Program-made: the position numbers and the translations under genes
Notes under the pieces: generated by a model
Seen by the model: the letters and a program-made list of their open reading frames with translations, nothing else
The model's database searches: none
What the model was told of the DNA's origin: nothing
NCBI GenBank assembly: GCA_034440615.1
Contig: JAOTOM010005049.1
Coordinates: 310,001 to 374,000, forward strand
Length of the DNA stretch: 64,000 bases
Direction of reading: 5' to 3'
Origin: Ashinkailepas kermadecensis
Lineage: Eukaryota > Arthropoda > Thecostraca > Neolepadidae
In this document: positions 1 to 11,974 of the stretch, piece by piece
Layout of the letters: the number at the start of each line of letters is the position of its first letter
Position numbering within the stretch: the first letter of the stretch is position 1

Positions 1-1130
1 GTCCACCTTCCGCCTCTTCCCCTTGATGTGCTGTTCGGTAAACTCAAGGCCGTAGGTAAACTCAAGACCCTTTACATAAGGTACAACCGTCCGGCGATTC
101 GAACTTTTCGTGACGGCATATGTTTTCAACGGCCGAAGTCCTCGTTGCCCGCCATGCTTTTTATGGGTAACTTATAATGTGATATTTTAAAAAGAAATAA
201 AGGTATAGCCATAAAATGAAGACCATGTGATAGAACACATCTTTCTCTATGAATAATAACACTACCATTTTTATCTGAAACTTACCTGAAACCCGACATA
301 CGAGCCGAAACAGGTCATCACATCACGCAGGATTCGTCTCCAGCTGGCACAGTTACATGGCTTTTTCCACCGACGAATGCTGAAAATGAAGGAATGTGGG
401 GTGGAACTTATGCAAATTATGGGAAGGATACAGGGGTTTTGTTTGATGCGCTTTTCATGGGACACTTGCCCAGCTTCAATCTTGAAATTTCACGACCAAT
501 AATTTCAACTTTTAACATGGGACCCTGTGGAGTGTATCCAATCTCAATCCATTTGAGTTGTCCAAATTCCTTCATGTATTGCGTCCCTCAATAAATTCCA
601 GAAAACAGCACCCGTGGAAGGATATAAAGGTCAATAATGGCCACGCAGTGCCACAGGCCTATAGCTAACTTCTGATAACAGGGGGAAGGGCAGCTGTCCC
701 GGAAAAAGTATGCTCAACCCCCGCGGTGAATCTAATGGGATGCTAAGCGGACAAAACACACCGAACGTGCAAATTGACCAATTTTTCTTCCAAGTTCTCC
801 AAGTCACCATGACATCTCAAGGTCAACACATGTCAAATAAGGCCAGTTCTAAATATGATAAATTGTATTCAATGTTATTTAAAGTTCAACGAATTATCCA
901 GATTGCAGACAAAGGCTTTATCGACATTGCTATCAGGGTTCAGGACTATACCATGTGATCCTCAGTAACGCTTTCGTAGTTTGAGTACAAACAACAAGAA
1001 AACAGTTGTATTGGGAATTTGATTGTCCTGATTATTTTTCATCTCCCTGGTTACCTCTCCCGACTGGATCTTTGGCTATGCAAACAAGTATCCACTGCCA
1101 TCACTGCCGTGCAAAGGAAAAAAAAGACGC
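1..1130. other. Non-coding stretch, nothing recognised
   Basis: AT-rich, mostly unique sequence with short open frames only (at most 82 codons), none with recognisable motifs or splice context. A short direct duplication of GGTAAACTCAAG is visible around 39-68. No RNA gene, transposon end or promoter was recognised. Confidence 0.5.
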
Positions 1131-1137
1131 ATGTGAC

Positions 1138-1432
1138 ACACCTTCGAGTCGTTCGGTCCCATGCATTTCTGCTCATAAGACACCTTCGGGTACGGCGGTA
1201 CCGTGCACCTTTGCCCATTCGACACCTTCGACTCGGGCGGTCCCGTGCATTTCTGCCCATTAGACACCTTCGAGTACGGCGGTACTGTGCACCTTTGCCC
1301 ATTCGACACCTTCGAGTCCGGCAGTCCAGTACACCTCTGTTCATTAGACACCTCCGAGTCCAGCGGTCCCGTGCACCTCTGCTCATTCGAAACCTTCGAG
1401 TACGGCGGTCCAGTGCACCTTTTTTTTCCTCA
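1138..1432. repeat. 42-bp minisatellite, about 7 copies
   Basis: The motif CCTTCG(A/G)GT recurs at 1141, 1183, 1225, 1267, 1309, 1351 and 1393, exactly 42 bp apart. Each unit then carries a variant of GGCGGTCCCGTGCACCT and CCCATTCGACA. Because 42 is a multiple of three, several frames on both strands stay open through the array; I regard these as repeat shadows and not genes. Confidence 0.9.
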
Positions 1433-2479
1433 ACCAGCGCACCTCAATTTTGCCTACCACAATATGCTTCGAGATACTACGCATAATCGTTGGTTCGGCT
1501 CTATGTCATATACATAGTTTTGCCTTCACATGGTGGAATCGACGGAGACAAATTATAGCCTGGCAAAACTACTTTGTATGTGTACCTTGCACAGACGATA
1601 TTAAACAAGACAACTGTGCTCAATGCATTTGTCTTCCTGCAAGGATTTGACGGATATCGAACTTGAACTAGAACACAATCGTATCGCTATTTATAGCCCG
1701 GAACGATAAATCGGCATTTCTGAGCAATTTTAGATCGGGACAGATTGTAACATATGCTTTGCATATGCAAACAGGCGAAGACACCTTCAGAAAATAACCA
1801 ACAAAGTAATTCCTTGCACAATCACCCACCAATTACATCGCTACTAGCTATAGCATCTACCATAGGCGTAGGAACGTCTGAAAATGTGAGGGGGCCAGGG
1901 TCAACAGCAGGGGCGCATCCAGGGATTTCGCAAAGTACAATGGCTGAGCACTTTTGGATAGGGAACCCGATAATTTTAATAGTGAACACAACATTCACCA
2001 CCAAGGGGATGGGGCAGGCCCCCTGGACGCGCCTATGGCTAACAGCAACATGTGGTACTGAAAAAGAACTATCATCGCAGCATAAGTACTTTCAAATTCA
2101 GATTCACTCTGAACTTCGAACTCTATTCACGACTGATGAATTCTTTTGAAATAATAGGTTTATCTTCCTGGTGCAAGTGAAACCATTAGTACCTATTGCT
2201 GTTCAAACAAAATTTCTTCAACTTCCGCTATGTGTGTAGGGGGGGGGGGGGGTGCAAGCTTATTGCAGCCTCAATAATGAGTATGAGGTGTATCTAGTTT
2301 CCATGATATAGTACTATACGTCTCTAAGATGTCCTCCGTTGTAAATGTCACCGATGTTGGTGAGGAGAAAGAATAAGCAAGAACGTAGCCTACTTGCTGG
2401 CCCATGGCAAAAGAAGTCTCATGATTGATGTTGGAAAGAATGAGAAACAGAAAAGACGGGTGATCGCTGGCTGAAAATT
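1433..2479. other. Non-coding stretch with a poly-G run
   Basis: No gene is recognised. An open frame of 131 codons (1754-2149) has no motif and no splice support. A poly-G tract lies near 2240-2252, resembling the G-rich tip of decayed MITEs elsewhere in this window. Confidence 0.45.
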
Positions 2480-2559
2480 ATTTGTTCCGGTGTGTGGCAG
2501 ACCAAGATTGGCAGGCTAACATAATTGTATGGTGTTCGTGTTTTTTTTTACAAATGTGT

Positions 2560-4900
2560 ATGGTTTTTATGGCCCTGCCGCTTTTTGCCAGAGTCGGTAC
2601 GCTTTGGAGGGCCAGGTCCATTTTCGTACTCAGTTGTGCTCTTAGGATCCCCCTGTGTTTATTTTGGGTTCCTCGCTCACATTTGTGGGACCCCAGCACG
2701 ATATTGGTGGCTCCGGTATAATTTATCGGGGTTCCGTCGCGACTTTTCGGGCCCAGGCGCGTGGTTCCGGTGGGATCCGACGCCAGTTTTCTGGGCTCGA
2801 CGCAATTTTTGCTGACTTCTGAATTATGTAAAGTCCGAGCCACGGCCTGATTTTTCGGGCCCCCGGCGACATTTCATTTTGTGTCCCGCGGCGATTTTTC
2901 GAGCTCCGGTACGTTTTTCGGTGCCGTATGCGATTTGTTAAGGCATCTGGTGGTATGTTTGAGCTAAGGAGCGATTTTCCTGGCTCGGACATTTATTTTT
3001 ATGAATCTCTATTTTGAAGGGCTCCGGCTTGATCCTTGTCGGGTTTCAATGCGATTTTGGGGCCACGCTGTGCTTAGCTGGAACCACCGACACCAATTTT
3101 TGAGAGCCCCGAAGGGAATTCTTGATGCCCCGACCAGGATTTATGGGACAACTGACAAAAAGTTTGGGTCCAAAGCGCGATATGTTGGGGGCTTGGCGCT
3201 AGTTCGAGGAGCGTGTTGTACTTATCTGGGCCCCAGAGCGAATTTGGCGTTCCTCGGCGCAAATTTTCAGGTACGGTGCAAGTTTTTTGGTGCCCGTTGC
3301 ATTTATTTATAACCCCTAATTCTGGGGGCCACGACGCAAATTTATGTGGCCCCAGAACCATTTTTGGTGACCCCGACGCGATACTTGGGTTCTTGGATGT
3401 CCACCTCTTCAGGATGTGGGGGAGGGGGCATTTCCCATTGGCATGCCACTGCGACTGCTCAACGAGTTTTTTTTCCAGCCGATGGCACCCTTAAGAGTAG
3501 AAAAGCCCTTTGGAGAACTTTCTTTCGGGGCCTGTTCTAGATTTTCCGGTGCTTGGGTCGACTCGATGGAGTCCTTTTGTGATTTTTTTTGGCAGTCGAC
3601 TTGTATTTTTTGTAAGCCTCTTGCGCGATATTTTTTGGCCCCGGTACAATTCTTCGGTCTCCCGGTGAATTTTTTCGGGGCTCCAAAGCGCTTCTTTTCC
3701 GGGGCCAGACGCGTTTTTAGGGTCTGACGCAATTTTTATGGCCGTAGAGTAACATTCATAGGGTAGGAATTGATTTTTGGGAAGCCAGCTGCGACTTGTG
3801 GGGTTCCGACGAGACTTTTTGGGCCCTAATGTGATTTCCAAGGGCAGCGGCGCGACGTGTTTGGGTCTAAGTGCGATTTTTGGACCATGTCTTCATTTGT
3901 TGGGATACCTATCGCGAATTTGAGTGGCCTCGACACCTCTTTCGGGGCCCAACATGTTCTGGTTTCTTTTGGATCGACCGCTAGGAGCCCAGAGTGATTT
4001 TCCATGTCCAGACTGTTTTTTCATTGCCCCGGCTTCATTTATTGGGTGTTCCCGATGAGACTTTTGGGGCCCCGGTGCGACCTGTCAAGCCCATAGCGTG
4101 ATTTTCAAGGGCCCGGGTGCGACGTTTTGGTACCTTCGGGCTCGGCGTGATTTTGAGTGGCCCCGGCCCAACATTTTGAGTCCCCGTTGTGATTTTCAAG
4201 AACCACGGCACGATTTTGTCGGCCCCCAGTGTGATTTTCTGGGCCCAGGCGCGAACTTTTGAGCCCCCAGCGTGATTTTCTGCGTCCCAGACAGTCTTTC
4301 TGCAGCCCCATCGTGATTTTCAAGGACCACGGCATGACATTTTCTGCTCTCAGCGTGGTTTTCAGGGGCCCCGGTCAAACTTTTTGTGTCCCCAGCGCGA
4401 TTATCAGGGGCCCCGGCCCGACCTTTTGGGACCCAGCGTGATTTTGAGGGCCCGACCAGTCTTTTACGGGCCTAGCGTCATTTTCGGGGGGGGGGGTCCG
4501 GATAAATTTGTTGGCCCCCAGCGTGATTTACAGGGTTACGGTCCGACCTTTTAAGGCTTTAGCGTGATTACATGGGGCCCTGGCGCGACTTATCGGGGTC
4601 CCGGCGTGACTTTTTTGAGGCGCAACGGTATTTTCAGGGACCCGATCCCACATTTTGGAGCCATCAGCGCCATTTTTACGGTCCCGGGACGATTTTTGAG
4701 GCATTCAATGTGATTTTCAGGGGCCTTGGTGGGATTTTTGGAGGCCCCAGCCTCATTTTCAGGTATCCTTGCGCGACTTTTTGGCGGCTCCAAAGTGATT
4801 TTTATGGGCCCCGGTGCGATTGTTGGGTACACCAGCATGATTTTTAGGCAGCCTGACGCTATTTTTCCGAACCCAAGCGCGATTATTTAGGGCCCACAAC
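2560..4900. repeat. Block A of degenerate ~27-bp GGGCCC-rich tandem units
   Basis: Tens of diverged units follow the pattern GGGGCCCCGG-(T/C)GCGA-TTTTT or GCCCCAGCGTGATTTTC, spaced about 25-30 bp. The GC half is GGGCCC-like and partly self-complementary; the other half is a T-run. Many weak open frames arise on both strands, all rich in Gly/Pro/Phe or Lys/Pro, as expected of a repeat. From about 2560 to 3900, landmarks match block B (12119-13642) in the same order, for example GCCCAGGCGCGTGGTTCCG at 2752 and 12593. This is therefore a dispersed family and not a single local expansion. Confidence 0.8.
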
Positions 4901-5591
4901 CTCTCATGGGGAGGGGGACTGCTCCAATTCCCCTCCCTTCGGTACGCCAATGCGCATGCCCCAATGATTGTATAGCTTAACCATGACGTCTATAGAGTTC
5001 ATCTCACAAAATCGACTTTCCTATGCCCATTTCACTGCTTGCACCAGAAGTAGTGTTCAGAATATACACCCTGCAATTGGTCTAAATTCATCTCATTATC
5101 TTCAGGGTTCTTAAATCTCAGCCTGGACGTACACATCACTGGACGATGAAAAGCCTTGGTAGTAGTCTCCGTTGTAATTCGGTGTTTTGTACTTTTAATC
5201 AAAATGTCTTCATTTAATAGATTCTGGGATCAGTGTCTTTCCTAAGCAGAGATTGTTACATATACCATGGCACCACCATCTTACCGAACCATTTCTGTTC
5301 AACGACATAATTTGAATTCAATGTTTAACGTACTGTTAATGCCACTACGAAGTTACCCAGCTGAAGATCCACTCGGGTCAGTTGTCATGCTCGTCATGTG
5401 CCTTCTCAGGTCACATGACAAGCATCGCTCGTTACTCGTCACATCATCACTCTTCATATCACTCCTCGTGTGACCTTGTCAGGTCGCACGATGAGTCACA
5501 TAAAATTACATAAACATACATTATATATAGTATGTATTGCGCGTTATATTGGATATATGTATATATATGTGCATGTGTGTATGTATCGATA
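4901..5591. other. Non-coding stretch upstream of MITE A
   Basis: No gene recognised. It contains short repeats of CACATGACNAG/CTCGTNNTCA around 5380-5490 and an AT-rich TATATG tract at 5540-5599 that served as the insertion target of the adjacent MITE. Confidence 0.45.
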
Positions 5592-5599
5592 TGTATATG

Positions 5600-6262
5600 C
5601 ACTGGCGGATCTAGCCCACCGGTTTGGGGGGGCCAACTTTCGGTTTTCGGCGTCAGCCCCCTCCCCCTCCCCCTCCCACCAGTGGCGTAATTAGGAATTG
5701 CATCAGGGGAGGGGTCGAAGGGATTTGGAGGGTGTCCATTCTCCCACTATTTTTGGTTAAAAGCATCGGATTTCTACCACTATTTGTCAAAGGGACCCAT
5801 TTTCTTACAATAATAATTAGTGACAACATAATTTCCTGTGTAGGGGCCTCAGCCTACCTTCACCGCTTCTAAGTTACGGGATTATTATTCTTGTTTACCA
5901 AAACGTTCACGTTCACGTTCAACGTCTTGTACCACGTCAACGTTCGTGCACGTGTACACACTGGCAGATCTGATTTTGTCAACTCTTGCTGCAAGCAGAA
6001 CTTGAGCAGCATAGAACTCTCGATGTGTGTCAGAATGTACTATGCTAGAATATTGGCTTCCAAACAATTATAAATAAAATACCTTTAAAATTGGAGATTC
6101 TTTCATCCAGACGATGTTATTTAACCTCGGCAAAGGTTACTGCATTTTAATTCAGTTTACTTCTGTTGGCTTCGGGGGGGCAAAAAGACACTATGCCCCC
6201 CCCCCCTTTTAAGCGCTTCGGGGGGCCATGGCCGGAATGGCCCCTCCCTGGATCCGCTAGTG
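5600..6262. mobile_element. hAT-like MITE, copy A
   Basis: The left end CACTGGCGGATC (5600-5611) is matched at 11 of 12 positions by the inverted right end (6251-6262). An exact 8-bp direct duplication TGTATATG flanks it at 5592-5599 and 6263-6270. An 8-bp target duplication with CA...TG ends is typical of hAT-superfamily elements. It has no transposase. The interior is composite: a CAGTGGCGTA-type segment (from 5682), a GTTCACGTTCACGTTCAACG stretch, and a G-rich right arm. Copy B at 8143-9111 shares nearly all of this. Confidence 0.88.
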
Positions 6263-6496
6263 TGTATATGGACCATCGGCTCGGGCTTCCTCAGAGGATT
6301 CCTTCTTGACATAGTTTGTTTCTTGTTTGGAGTTTCTGTGAGTGTCTGCACCACGGAGGAGGCTTTTCTGCTTTCCACGTGTCTTTTTGCACGTTTTTTT
6401 CCCGCGCGCCTTTTTCAATTGTTTAAGCTTGAGCTTTTTTCATCACTCCTGATGATGGCCCTTGGCCGAACATATGTGTATATGTGAACATATGTG

Positions 6497-7090
6497 AAAC
6501 CACCATGGAACCATCGCAGTGGCTCTAGGTCATCGGTACCTCTTCCAATAATAGATACGTATACATAATGTTGTATTACTCTCTCTTTTACTCCTGCCGT
6601 CGTGCACCTTTTGGTATCCCATTGTTGGAATACCACCAGAATATGATCCCTGGATCTATTAGAAGAGGTACTGATGACCTGGAGCCACTGCGATTGCTTC
6701 ATGGTGGTTTCACGCTGCACTAACGTATACATCATGTTGTAAAACCTTCCCTTACTTGTTGCAGAAATGTACTACTTGGTATCCCATGTGGAAATACCAC
6801 CAGCATATGATCCCAGGATCTATTGGAATTGGTACTGATGACTTGGAGACACTGCGATGATTTCATGATGGTTTCCCGGTGGTTTTACGCTGACCCAACG
6901 TATACATTATGCTGTATATTCTCTTTTCCTTCGTGTCGTCGTGCACTTTTTCGCATCCCCGTGTGGAAATACCACCGGAATATGATCATTGGATCTATTG
7001 GAAGAGGCACTGATGACCCGGAGTCACTGCGATGGCTTCATTGTGGTTTCACGCTGCCCTGACGTATATCTAATGTTGCAAAACCATCTG
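6497..7090. repeat. ~170-bp tandem repeat, three direct copies plus an inverted partial copy
   Basis: Units are anchored by GTATACATNATG(T/C)TGTA at about 6725 and 6900 with a degenerate copy at 7064 and an earlier one near 6549, so the period is about 164-176 bp. Each unit contains TCTATTGGAAGAGG-like, TGATGACNNGGAGNCACTGCGATG and TGGTTTCACGCTG segments. The left flank 6497-6552 carries the same ~55 bp in reverse complement, so the array begins with an inversion. No coding signal. Confidence 0.8.
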
Positions 7091-7316
7091 TTTTATCCCT
7101 ACGAGAATCAGTCGTATCTCTGGAACTGTTTATGACGTCATCGAAACATTGCATCCACACCGAGTTGTTTATTTCAACAGCCCGTTATTATTTACCCATG
7201 TGTGGCACATTCGATTACCTTTTTAGTGCAAACTACACGACTGTAGAAAGTAAAAGGTTACCGCAGTTTACCCAGCGGCGCACCGCCCTTTAGCGGCCAT
7301 AGGGCCATTTTAATTT

Positions 7317-7781
7317 GTGACGTCATTCGTTAGACATTTTACGTCACCCCGCTGGCGAGCAACTGGCAATGCTTTGGGCGAGGTGATGGCGGCCCGGGAC
7401 CCCAGCGATGAGATAGGAATCGAGCTGGAGGCACTGGCTTTCGTGGCGGGGTTTGTGGCATGCAAATGCCGGGCCATCGACCCCACGCTGGGCCAGGCAA
7501 CCAACATAGCACAGTCCAGCTCTGTACCCGACAGCTGGCTGCGCGTAGTGAGCCGTGGCGGTCTCGTGGTGCCCTCGGAACGCTGGATGGCGGTGGTGCA
7601 GGGCTTTGAGCTTTTCAACCTGGTGATGGGCCGCACGGCGGATAACCAGCCCGGCATCGTGAGGCGGCTGATGGCGGAGCTGCAGGCCAAGGAGCCGGCG
7701 CTGGACAGGCGGGTGGTCCGGAAGCTGGTGAACACCCGTCTCAACATCCAGATCCGCTGGCTCAACGTCGCCAAGATGTAG
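7317..7781 (+). pseudogene. P-element/THAP9-like transposase, C-terminal fragment
   Basis: This frame encodes about 154 residues without a break and is GC-rich, unlike its AT-rich surroundings. The first ATG lies at 7386; the frame opens only after a TAA at 7311. Visible motifs are LEALAFVAGFVACKC (about residues 38-52), SWLRVVSRGGLVVPSERW (about 76-93) and a C-terminal VNTRLNIQIRWLN stretch. The order AGxVA..., W-hydrophobic-SRGGL-x-PS, then an Arg/Ile-rich end, is what I know from the C-terminal part of P-element-type (THAP9-like) transposases. The THAP zinc finger and catalytic core are absent, so it is a remnant or a captured exon. The family call comes from memory of the motif and not from a search. 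No poly(A) signal or splice site is convincing. Confidence 0.45.
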
Positions 7782-8142
7782 GCCGCTGCACAGCGGCGCA
7801 GCCAGAAGCAGCTGCGACAGCACCAACGGAGCTAGGTATAAGGCTCCAGAACTCGACTCGTCTGGGGGTTCTTTTTGACTTAATATTCCTATTTCATTTT
7901 TTTCCGAACGTGTTTGGAGCGTGCGTCTATTCGTTTGGCGTCACACTAAACGCTAGTCCCGATCGTTGGCCCAGACGGGCGGATGGGTTTGAGCACGAAA
8001 CGCACCGTTCGAAAAGTGCCCAGGGCGACCACGGCAATGACTGATATCGATATTTGTTGTGATGCAACGCATGGTCTGGACTTTGGGTGTGCTATAGTGA
8101 TTTTGTCTTCATGCTTGGTTGCATGGTGCATACACCTGCGGG
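7782..8142. other. Non-coding stretch between transposase remnant and MITE B
   Basis: No gene recognised. It includes T-rich tracts around 7870-7905, then unique sequence up to the left target duplication of MITE B (CCTGCGGG, 8135-8142). Confidence 0.4.
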
Positions 8143-9111
8143 CACTGGCGGATCTAGCCCACCGGTTTGGGGGGGACAACTTTCGGTTTTCGGCGTCAGC
8201 CCCTCCCCTCCCCCAGTGGCGTACGTAGGAATTGCGTCAGGGGTGGGGTCGAACGGATTTGGAGGGTGCCTAATCTCCCACTATTTTTGGTTAAAAGCAC
8301 CGGATTTCGACCACTATTTGGCAAAGGGGCCCATTTAAAAAAAAAAAAAAAATTGACAACATAATTGCCTGTGTAGGGGCCCCAGCCTACCTCCACCGTT
8401 TCTATGTTACCGGATTTTTGTTCTTGTTTACCAAAACGTTCACGTTCACGTTCAACGTCTTGTACCACGTCAACGTTCGTGCACGTATACACACTGGCGG
8501 ATCCGATTTTGTCAACTCTTGCTGTAAGCAGAACTTGAGCAGCATGGAACCTTCGATGTGTGTCAGAATCTGGATCCGCCAGTGTACCTCCTCTTGCTAT
8601 TCTTCTTGAAAAAAATCAGTCAATGTAGCCTGTCTCTTCATCTTAGCAACCCCAACACCAACATACGAAACATGCTGCTCAACTGGGCTCAACTGGTCAC
8701 TCGCACAAAACATCCTGTTCAAATTCCGCTTTCGAAATCTGGCTCACTGGGTCCGCTTGCCCGTTACTGGCTAAACAAACTTCATGAACCTATCTGACGA
8801 AGGAATAAGGAAACTGCTGATTTCGTCATCTCTTGCTGTAAGCAGAACTTCAACAGCATAGAACCCTCGATGTGTCAGAATCTACTATCCTACCATATTG
8901 TGCTTCCAAACAATTATAACAAAATACCTTTAAAATTGGAGATTATTTCACCCGGAACGCTATTTTTTAACCTCAGCAAAGGTTACTGCATTTTAATTCA
9001 GTTTACTTTTGTTGGTTTGGGGGGGGGCAAAAGACACTATGGCCCCCCTTTGAAGCGCTTGGGGGGGGGGGGGCCATGGCCGGAATGCCCCCCCCCCTGG
9101 ATCCGCCAGTG
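8143..9111. mobile_element. hAT-like MITE, copy B, with internal insertion/duplication
   Basis: Ends CACTGGCGGATC (8143) and GATCCGCCAGTG (9100-9111) are perfect inverted repeats. The flanks carry an exact 8-bp duplication CCTGCGGG (8135-8142 and 9112-9119). It is the same family as copy A (5600-6262) but about 300 bp longer. A ~55-bp segment beginning TCTTGCTGTAAGCAGAACTT occurs twice (8517-8571 and 8831-8882), separated by ~260 bp not present in copy A, which starts with a MITE-end-like GGATCCGCCAGTG. There is no transposase. Confidence 0.9.
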
Positions 9112-9119
9112 CCTGCGGG

Positions 9120-10273
9120 AAATATGTACATGTTGTAGTGACAAGCCACAAACAGCCTCGTAAATAGTGATGTGAAAATAACGTGGCTGTGGCCCTTTCT
9201 TTGTATCAACTGAGTCGGCATCATTACCGAGGACAGTGACCCCGTTCGTCCGGCCAGTTTCGGCTGTCAGTGCTGGAACTGTGACCCGGTCTGTCGCCGA
9301 GTCGCCACTCATCACCGAGACACCGGCGTTGGCAGTGTGCCTTTCGCCGCGGGAGTTCGACCGGCTATTGGTCTCTGAGTGGTGAGGCCATGTGCAGTGA
9401 ATATGGTCGGCCTGTACAGTGTGATAATAGGGTGAATGCAATGCTATAGCGATACTCTGAGGACGGACGGGCAAGTCAGTATGTAGCCGTTTAGCCGAGT
9501 GTATGGCGATAGGCATGGGGTTGGTGAACTTTGCGCTCAATGACGCGGTGTCACAATGAGGATACAGTCAGTGGCGTCGCCACGAGATATTTCCAGGGGG
9601 GGGGGGACAATGTTGAAAGGGGGCCTCCTGCTCCCCGAAAGGGGGCCTCCACTGTGTGAGGGCCTCCTATTGTTTTCTTAGGCTCTTAGTATGGTTCCAG
9701 AATGGGAAACATTATTTCATATTGATGTCTTTGTTTGCTCTTGACATGGTGCATCATTTACGCAAAACGAAATAGCAATAATCATTATTTTTCCTGAGAA
9801 TTGAGCCATACCAAGGTATAAATAAGTAATATGTGGATAAATACCTAAGTGCCCAAACAAACCAATGTCTTAATGCTTTCTCGACCAGAAGAATCTTCCC
9901 GCTGGCCTCTAGATTGCAGCGAGCTGGCGGGGCTGGTGCTGAGCATATCTTAAAAATATCTCCCATTGATCAACCCACTTCTATGTCCACCAAGTCTAAC
10001 TTAATTTAGTTAGATTCATCACTACTGTTCATCAGTCATTCCCATCAGCTTGATGTCATAAGCAAGCTTAAACGATCATCTCTCAGTCCAAAGACGACAA
10101 TTTCGCGAAGGTGACAACGAGAAGTTGATTGAGTTGGTTTTCTGATCGCCATCTTAGTGATTCAATTATTTTTATAACATTTGGTGCTGGCTGCAAGGCA
10201 CCTGGCACACAAGCCAAAACAATAAATCCTCAGCGAATAAATTCACGGCAAGAACAAGCATTGAACAACAATG
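9120..10273. other. Non-coding stretch with a single MITE-like end
   Basis: At 9574 a CAGTGGCGTCGCCAC end is followed by a G-run and GGGGGCCTCC repeats (9597-9670), resembling one terminus of a MITE. No matching inverted end was found. The minus-strand open frame 9037-9540 (167 codons) ends inside MITE B and shows no domain, so it is not called. Confidence 0.4.
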
Positions 10274-10281
10274 CATGCATG

Positions 10282-10336
10282 CAGGGGTGTCGATTTTTTA
10301 AAAACATTGGGGGGGCCGAAGTGCCAACGCACTAGA

Positions 10337-10368
<32 letters not shown>

Positions 10369-11003
10369 CTCATCGGATTTAGCCCACTATATTTTCGGAT
10401 CTCAGGAATTCTGATTTTTTATTCGACGATGTGTATGTTTATGTTTATTCAGCATCCTCACCAACAGGGAAAATCGTCCAATACCTGGTGAAGTCACATG
10501 GATAAAAGAACAGTGTGAATTAATATGAATGTGAGCAGCAGTGAATTAATTTGAAATTAATGTGGTTTTGCCATTGGTGGTGTGTACAAACATCAGTATG
10601 ACCATGCAATTGTTGTTTAGTTGCTTAGCAGATTTTCTTTTAGACAATCTGGTTTAAAATGCATCCGCATCGCTAATCTCAACATTTTATGATGTAAGCT
10701 GTACTTCCACAGTGGAGGCAATTCCAGCTATTTTGTTTGTTTTTGCACACAATTTTACATTTTTCAGCAAAAGGTGGAGGGTCAGTCCACTATCTAATCC
10801 AAATCTGTTCCTTTTCAGTACAAAATGTGCTGGTTAACATCAATGTTTCTACCTAGCATGGTGTTTTTAATTTTTTTCCCTTTAGCTTTCTTATCAGCAT
10901 ACAATAGCATAGGTTATTGGGGGCCCAAATCAACATTGGGGGGGCCAAGATCAACATTGGTGGGGCCATGGCCCCCACAAAAGGATACAAATCGACACCC
11001 CTG
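10282..11003. mobile_element. hAT-like MITE, second family, 722 bp
   Basis: The left end CAGGGGTGTCGATTTTT (10282) is mirrored by the right end AAATCGACACCCCTG (10989-11003). Flanks carry an exact 8-bp duplication CATGCATG (10274-10281 and 11004-11011). Inside, a C-run of about 23 follows the left arm (10337-10359), and GGGGGGCC(A/G)A motifs lie before the right arm (10918-10975). No transposase. Superfamily assignment rests on the 8-bp duplication and CAGGGG ends. Confidence 0.9.
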
Positions 11004-11011
11004 CATGCATG

Positions 11012-11973
11012 ACAATGCAAGAATGTAACAATGGCAATGCATAAATAACGCAAAACTTCAAATTTCACGCCGCCACGCCTTTGGTTTTCGCCGTGCTTTA
11101 CAGTTTTGTAAATGACGTCGTTGAGAAGGCATTGAAGCTAGGAAGCTCTAATCATGCAGGCTGTAATCACAGAAGACAAGTTTGTTGGAAGAAAATGCAT
11201 TTAAAAACATCATTCCTCCCATTTTATATCGGGTATCAGTGTTGTTCTGTGTGCTTGTGAGGGGGAATTTACCCCCTCAATGTCGGCTTTGGCCCATGGG
11301 CGTATGCTTCTGAAAATTATTGGAGGACCAGTGGCGTACCTATATTTGCGTCAAGGGTGAGGGGGCAAACGTATTTGGAAGGGGTCGACATACCCCATGA
11401 AAAACGTCCTCGGATTTCGACCACTATTTTGTCAAAGGGGACCTTCTAAAAAAAAAAAAATTAGTGACCAGCTGAATTGTCCTGTGTAGGGGCCTAATCT
11501 ACAACTATTGTTTCTGATTCGTCGGATTTCGACCCTAACTCCCCCACCCTGTCCTAAGGTTTTCTTTTGGTATCCCTTGATAAACCACCTCACACTGCTG
11601 AAATTGCACCTACGCAACCACTTTAAAATGTAAAATTTCCCAATTTCAGACATTCCAGTTCATAGCGCCCGGCCGCCATGATGCCAACCTTCGTGCACGT
11701 GCACACCCATCTTGCGCATTCGGCGCATTCGCCACACTTCGTGCGATGCTACGGTTTCTGCTAGGCCTCCTACGTTTTTCTAATTGCTGCCACATGATAG
11801 ACTTGCGCCATATTTGATGTGATGGATTGCTTCGTATGGGCGTTTGCTGCGAAAATTATATTAATTAAGTTCGATCATTAGTTCCCTTCTTCCCACATTT
11901 TATGGTGGTTAAAATGCGGATACCCGCTGAGCTCTGATGCACCTCATATCTTTTCTTAAATATGCTCCCAGAT
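11012..11973. other. Non-coding stretch with a MITE-derived segment
   Basis: From 11331 a CAGTGGCGTACC segment, about 200 bp long, repeats the internal CAGTGGCGTA...CGGATTTCGACCACTATTTTGTCAAAG module found inside MITEs A and B. The rest is unique AT-rich DNA without recognised genes. Confidence 0.5.
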
Positions 11974-11974
11974 T

